Source: an uncultured Ilyobacter sp. (GTDB lineage: Bacteria > Fusobacteriota > Fusobacteriia > Fusobacteriales > Fusobacteriaceae). From it: a stretch of DNA of 64,000 nucleotides. The first letter of the stretch is position 1. Each line of letters begins with the position of its first letter. The stretch covers positions 682,001-746,000 of the forward strand of contig NZ_OY760438.1 in the NCBI RefSeq assembly GCF_963663625.1, read 5' to 3'. Shown piece after piece: positions 60,479 to 64,000 of this stretch. The notes under the pieces were generated by a model. That model worked only from the letters and a program-made list of their open reading frames with translations. It searched no databases and had not been told where the DNA came from. Both the position numbers and the translations under genes were made by a program.

Positions 60479-61996
60479 ATGAAGGATAAGGTTATGAAAT
60501 ATCTACAGGATTTTGGTAGAAGTTTAATGTTACCAATTGCGCTTTTAGCAGCAGTGGGTATATTATTTGGATTTACAGCTGCATTAAGTAGACCACAAAT
60601 TAAAGATATGCTGCCATTTCTTAATGGCGGTGGAGTGGCGTATGTACTTTTTCTGATAAGAACAATGAGTATTAAGATATTTGGATTAATACCGGTTCTA
60701 TTCGCAATTTCTATTTCTCTAGGACTTGCAAAGAAAGAAAAGGAAATAGCTGCACTTGCAGGTTTTGTATGCTATTACACATTGATGTGGAGTGCAAGTT
60801 ACATGGTAGCATCAAACTATATAACTTTTCCATCTTCGGCACTAGGAAGCGCCTTAGGGTTAGACGGAGTTCCTGAAATGGGAGCTGTTGGAGGAATGAT
60901 AGCAGGTACACTTACTGCCTATATTCATAATAAATATTATAATATTGATCTTCCTGTTGCCATAGCCTTCTTTGGGGGAAAAAGATTTGTGGCAATTGCG
61001 GTAATTCTTGCTGGATCAGTTTTAGGTCAGATCCTTCCATTTATATGGCTGCCTATAAGTAATGCAATACAGTTTGTGGGCATTGGAATTGCTAGCTTAG
61101 GACTTTTTGGAACATTTTTATACGGTTTCCTAGAAAGACTTCTAATTCCTACAGGACTGCATCATATTTTAAACGGTATATTTAGAACTACAGCAGTAGG
61201 CGGAGAACTAAATGGAACTGTTGGAGTATGGAATATATTCTTTGAGTATTTTGGCAAAGTAGATATAAATGAGTTGAAAGAATATACTAGATTTCTTGCA
61301 CAAGGAAAAATTCCTTACATGGTATTTGGTCTCCCTGCGGCAGCTCTCGCTATGTATAAAACTGCCCCGGAAGGAAAAAAGAAGACCACAGAGGCTCTTC
61401 TTATAGCTGGAGTTCTTGCCTCTATGACCACAGGAATTACAGAACCTCTTGAATTTACATTTCTATTTATAGCCCCATTACTATTTGTATTTCATTCGGT
61501 AATGGCAGGTCTATCGTTTTTACTCATGGATTTATTAAATGTAGGGATTGGAAATACTCAAGGTGGTCTTATAGACCTATTTGTATATGGAACTCTTGTA
61601 CCAGGCTCAAATTGGATATATCCTGTTGTAGTTGGTTTAGGTTACTCTGGAATATATTACTTCACATTTAAACATTATTTTATTAGAAAAGGTATAATGA
61701 TAGATTCAGGAGTAGAGAGCACAGAAAAATCCTCTGCAAACGTATCTGAAAGCAAGGATGAAAAAACAGCTTTAATTATAGAAGGTCTTGGTGGAAATTC
61801 CAACATAGTGTCAGTGGATAACTGTTTCACAAGACTCAGACTTGAGGTTAAGAATTCAAAAGATGTTGATGAAATAAAACTTAAATCTACTGGTGCGGCA
61901 GGAATAAAGATAATTTCAGAAACACAGGTGCAAGTTATATACGGCCCTAAGGTAAATATCATAGCAAGTGGGATAAAGGATCATTTAGGTTACTAA
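60479..61996 (+). CDS. PTS EIICB, alpha-glucoside type
   Basis: 505 residues. The EIIC domain (about 1-400, ten helices) has MTTGITEPLEFTFLF, the conserved substrate and phosphate site of the glucose superfamily. The EIIB domain (about 425-505) has phospho-accepting C449 in DNCFTRLRLEV. It imports and phosphorylates an alpha-glucoside. No fused EIIA: that domain is encoded at 63284. GGGGTGG precedes the ATG, 24 bases after the GH4 stop. Confidence 0.92.
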   Translation: MKDKVMKYLQDFGRSLMLPIALLAAVGILFGFTAALSRPQIKDMLPFLNGGGVAYVLFLIRTMSIKIFGLIPVLFAISISLGLAKKEKEIAALAGFVCYYTLMWSASYMVASNYITFPSSALGSALGLDGVPEMGAVGGMIAGTLTAYIHNKYYNIDLPVAIAFFGGKRFVAIAVILAGSVLGQILPFIWLPISNAIQFVGIGIASLGLFGTFLYGFLERLLIPTGLHHILNGIFRTTAVGGELNGTVGVWNIFFEYFGKVDINELKEYTRFLAQGKIPYMVFGLPAAALAMYKTAPEGKKKTTEALLIAGVLASMTTGITEPLEFTFLFIAPLLFVFHSVMAGLSFLLMDLLNVGIGNTQGGLIDLFVYGTLVPGSNWIYPVVVGLGYSGIYYFTFKHYFIRKGIMIDSGVESTEKSSANVSESKDEKTALIIEGLGGNSNIVSVDNCFTRLRLEVKNSKDVDEIKLKSTGAAGIKIISETQVQVIYGPKVNIIASGIKDHLGY

Positions 61997-61997
61997 A

Positions 61998-62029
61998 TTA
62001 AAAAGGATAGAAATCTCTATCCTTTTTAA
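61998..62029 (+). terminator. Terminator or attenuator inside the PTS locus
   Basis: TTAAAAAGGATAG (61998-62010) pairs with CTATCCTTTTTAA (62017-62029), a perfect 13-base stem with a T-rich 3' arm. It lies between EIICB and glycerate kinase, so downstream genes may be made at lower level or from another promoter. Confidence 0.8.
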
Positions 62030-62101
62030 TTTTATACACTGTAAAATTAAACCTTTAATTGGATAATCTAAGGTTGGTTGTATTTGGAGGTAGAGATTTT
62101 A

Positions 62102-63256
62102 ATGAAAGTAGTTATAGCAATAGACTCCTTTAAGGGAAGCCTTAGTTCATTAGAGCTTGGGCGGCTTATAGAAAGAGGAATAAAAAAAATATATAAAAAT
62201 GCAGATGTAAAGAAAGTACCTATTGCAGACGGTGGAGAAGGGACTGTAGAAGCTCTTGTAGAGGGAACAAAGGGTAAATTTGTAAATATAAAAGTACACG
62301 ACCCTCTAATGAGACTGATAGATGCCAGATATGGAATAATGGGAAATAATGTTGCTGTCATTGAGATGGCAGAGGCCTCTGGACTGCCACTCCTGCAACC
62401 TGAGGAGAGAGATCTCAGAAAAGCCACAACATATGGTACCGGAGAACTTATCAAAGATGCTGTTGAAAAGGGATGCAGAGAGTTCATCATCGGTATAGGT
62501 GGAAGTGCTACAAATGATGCAGGTCTTGGAATGATGCAGGCATTGGGGTATAAATTTTTGGATAAAGATGGAGAAGTTCTTGGATACGGTGGAGAGATAA
62601 TGGGAAATATAGCTGAGATAGATTCTACCGGAGCCATAGAAGGTCTTGATAGATGCCAATTTTCTATAGCCTGTGATGTAGATAACCCTTTTTATGGTCC
62701 TAGAGGGGCTGCTCATGTGTACAGCAGACAAAAGGGAGCCGATGATGAAATGGTGGAATACCTGGATTCATCTCTGAAAAAACTGGCATTGACTCTGAAG
62801 GAGAAGACTGGAAAAGATGTAGAAAATATACCTGGAGCAGGTGCAGCAGGAGGTTTAGGAGGAGGTTTTGTGGCTTTCCTAGATGGTGAACTGAAGCCTG
62901 GGATAGACATAATCCTTCAAGAGGTTAGTCTGGCTGAGAGTATAGAGGATGCAGACTTTGTAATAACTGGTGAAGGAAGGATAGACTTTCAGTCTGTTAT
63001 GGGCAAGGCTCCTATGGGTGTATCTAGACTCTCAAGGGATAAAGGAATTCCTGTAATAGCAATCGCAGGATGCATCGCAGATGATGCAGAAGCGATGCAT
63101 GACCATGGTTTAGATGCTTTCTTCTCCACTATAAATTACCCTGTTTCTCTTGAAGAGGCAATGAATAAAGAAAGGGCCAGTATTTTTGTAGAAAAAAATA
63201 TCGAAGAGATATTTAGGTTGATAAAAATCTGTGAAAAAAAGTATAAATTGAGATAA
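62102..63256 (+). CDS. Glycerate kinase (GlxK/GarK family)
   Basis: 384 residues from ATG 62102; an in-frame TTG at 62078 lies before the GGAGG and is unlikely. IDSFKGSLSS at the N-terminus, PIADGGEGT, GIGGSATNDAG and the C-terminal TGEGRIDFQS are the conserved blocks of the family. It makes phosphoglycerate from D-glycerate and ATP. Its position between EIICB and EIIA suggests that glycerate is released from the imported sugar derivative. Confidence 0.93.
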   Translation: MKVVIAIDSFKGSLSSLELGRLIERGIKKIYKNADVKKVPIADGGEGTVEALVEGTKGKFVNIKVHDPLMRLIDARYGIMGNNVAVIEMAEASGLPLLQPEERDLRKATTYGTGELIKDAVEKGCREFIIGIGGSATNDAGLGMMQALGYKFLDKDGEVLGYGGEIMGNIAEIDSTGAIEGLDRCQFSIACDVDNPFYGPRGAAHVYSRQKGADDEMVEYLDSSLKKLALTLKEKTGKDVENIPGAGAAGGLGGGFVAFLDGELKPGIDIILQEVSLAESIEDADFVITGEGRIDFQSVMGKAPMGVSRLSRDKGIPVIAIAGCIADDAEAMHDHGLDAFFSTINYPVSLEEAMNKERASIFVEKNIEEIFRLIKICEKKYKLR

Positions 63257-63283
63257 AATAATTTGATTTTTTAGGAGGTTAGT

Positions 63284-63787
63284 ATGGGATTATTTAATTT
63301 TTTTAAAAAGGAAAAAACAATTGAAGATAGATGGTTTAATATTTATTCACCATTAAATGGGAAAGTAATAAATCTTTCTGAAGTTCCAGATGAAGCTTTT
63401 TCTAGCAAAATGATAGGAGATGGATGTGCAATAGAACCATTTGAAGGGTCAATATTTTCACCAGTTGCAGCAGAAATAAATATTTTTGAAACTAATCATG
63501 CCGTTAGTTTTGAAATGGAAAATGAGATTGAAATGATAGTCCATTTTGGAATAGATACAGTTAAGCTTAATGGAAATGGATTTAAAAGGGTTGCTGAATC
63601 AGGATCAAAAGTGAAAATAGGAGAAGAGCTTGTTAAGTATGATATTGACTTTATGAAAGAAAATGCTAAGTCTATAAGAACTCCTATTATTATAAATAAC
63701 ATGGACTTGGTCGAAGAATTGAAGATTATGGCCACCGGAGATGTCAAAGCTGGAGATTTGCTGATGAGAGTCAAAATAAAAGAATAG
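63284..63787 (+). CDS. PTS EIIA, glucose (Crr) type
   Basis: 167 residues. SPLNGKVINLSEVPDEAFSS is the N-terminal EIIA-Glc signature; the phosphorylated His is H87 in EMIVHFGIDTVKLNG, with partner H72 in ETNHAVSF. It takes phosphate from HPr and should serve the EIICB encoded upstream, which lacks its own EIIA. AGGAGG precedes the ATG. Confidence 0.93.
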   Translation: MGLFNFFKKEKTIEDRWFNIYSPLNGKVINLSEVPDEAFSSKMIGDGCAIEPFEGSIFSPVAAEINIFETNHAVSFEMENEIEMIVHFGIDTVKLNGNGFKRVAESGSKVKIGEELVKYDIDFMKENAKSIRTPIIINNMDLVEELKIMATGDVKAGDLLMRVKIKE

Positions 63788-63814
63788 ATATAACAGATTT
63801 TTTTATCAAGTGTG

Positions 63815-63861
63815 AATAGATCTTCTAAGTCACTACGGAGCTCCAGTCGGATCTATTTTTT
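63815..63861 (+). terminator. Terminator of the PTS locus
   Basis: AATAGATC (63815-63822) pairs with GATCTATT (63850-63857), with an inner hairpin around GGAGCTCC, followed by a T run. The remaining bases to 64000 show no gene. Confidence 0.75.
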
Positions 63862-64000
63862 GTATCCAAAAAAAATAACAAAATTGGAATATAATACCCA
63901 GAATATTTTTAATACCTATATTAACCCAAGTTGCCACTTCATATTTAAGTAGTCTTTATTCATACCCCCTTGTAATTTTCTCTAAAAAATTTTTATAATA

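Overview
The window is about 64 kb of AT-rich bacterial chromosome, densely coding on both strands, with Shine-Dalgarno sites of the AGGAGG type and near-consensus sigma-70 promoters. Gene content suggests a fermentative, oxygen-sensitive anaerobe of the Fusobacteriota, in the manner of Ilyobacter or Propionigenium. The pointers are a 6-phospho-alpha-glucosidase very like those of Fusobacterium, superoxide reductase with flavodiiron protein, sodium-linked symporters, and cobalamin-dependent MetH. The genus is inferred from gene content, not proven. I saw no rRNA, tRNA, CRISPR array or complete insertion sequence.

Layout. 1-0.9 kb: end of a trp operon (trpB end, trpA). 0.95-5.4 kb: exported M16 peptidase and two secreted RsiV-like proteins. 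5.4-13.6 kb: a sulfur amino acid operon (metY-metF-metA-lysC-metH) behind a SAM-I riboswitch whose terminator/antiterminator switch can be read from the sequence, followed by a cysteine-free Rrf2 regulator. 14-18.6 kb: an EamA exporter, cold-shock protein, DUF554, a lone cyclic-nucleotide-binding domain, and a lone SRA-like domain coupled to an esterase. 18.7-20.3 kb: an unusual tyrosine recombinase beside a gene-poor stretch with repeats and a broken gene. 20.3-27.6 kb: a hydrolase, TetR, BI-1 family protein, a lycopene-cyclase-like plus UbiA pair, a BCCT transporter behind an attenuator, and small genes. 27.8-30.1 kb: an oxygen-defence cluster (cupin, superoxide reductase, ferredoxin, flavodiiron protein). 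30.2-33.6 kb: a small Cys4 protein behind a long leader, a cyclase-family hydrolase, an ABC-F ATPase, and two tiny paralogous membrane proteins. 33.9-36.0 kb: a cobalamin-binding protein with the W-x9-EH photoreceptor signature, overlapping a PAS-GGDEF diguanylate cyclase. 37.6-46.3 kb: ilvBN and a seven-gene pyrBIKDFCE operon, each behind its own attenuator. 46.3-57.8 kb: exonuclease I, a glutamate racemase homologue, GltS, a LytS/LytT system, a ThrE-type exporter, an OLD-family nuclease and a YhdH-type reductase. 58.2-63.8 kb: a GntR-controlled PTS locus with GH4 6-phospho-alpha-glucosidase, EIICB, glycerate kinase and EIIA.

How it works together. Four biosynthetic or transport units (met, BCCT, ilv, pyr) are preceded by RNA leaders ending in a terminator, so premature termination is a recurring control mode here. 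The pyr leader encodes a 56-residue peptide whose stop codon lies inside the terminator hairpin, the same logic as Escherichia coli pyrL. The PTS locus pairs an alpha-glucoside phosphohydrolase with glycerate kinase, which points to uptake of a glucosylglycerate-type osmolyte. The cobalamin protein plus diguanylate cyclase could link light or B12 state to cyclic di-GMP.

The strongest candidates for something undescribed are the cobalamin-sensor/GGDEF pair, the proposed glucosylglycerate PTS route, the pyrL-like attenuator outside the enterobacteria, and the tandem tiny membrane proteins.
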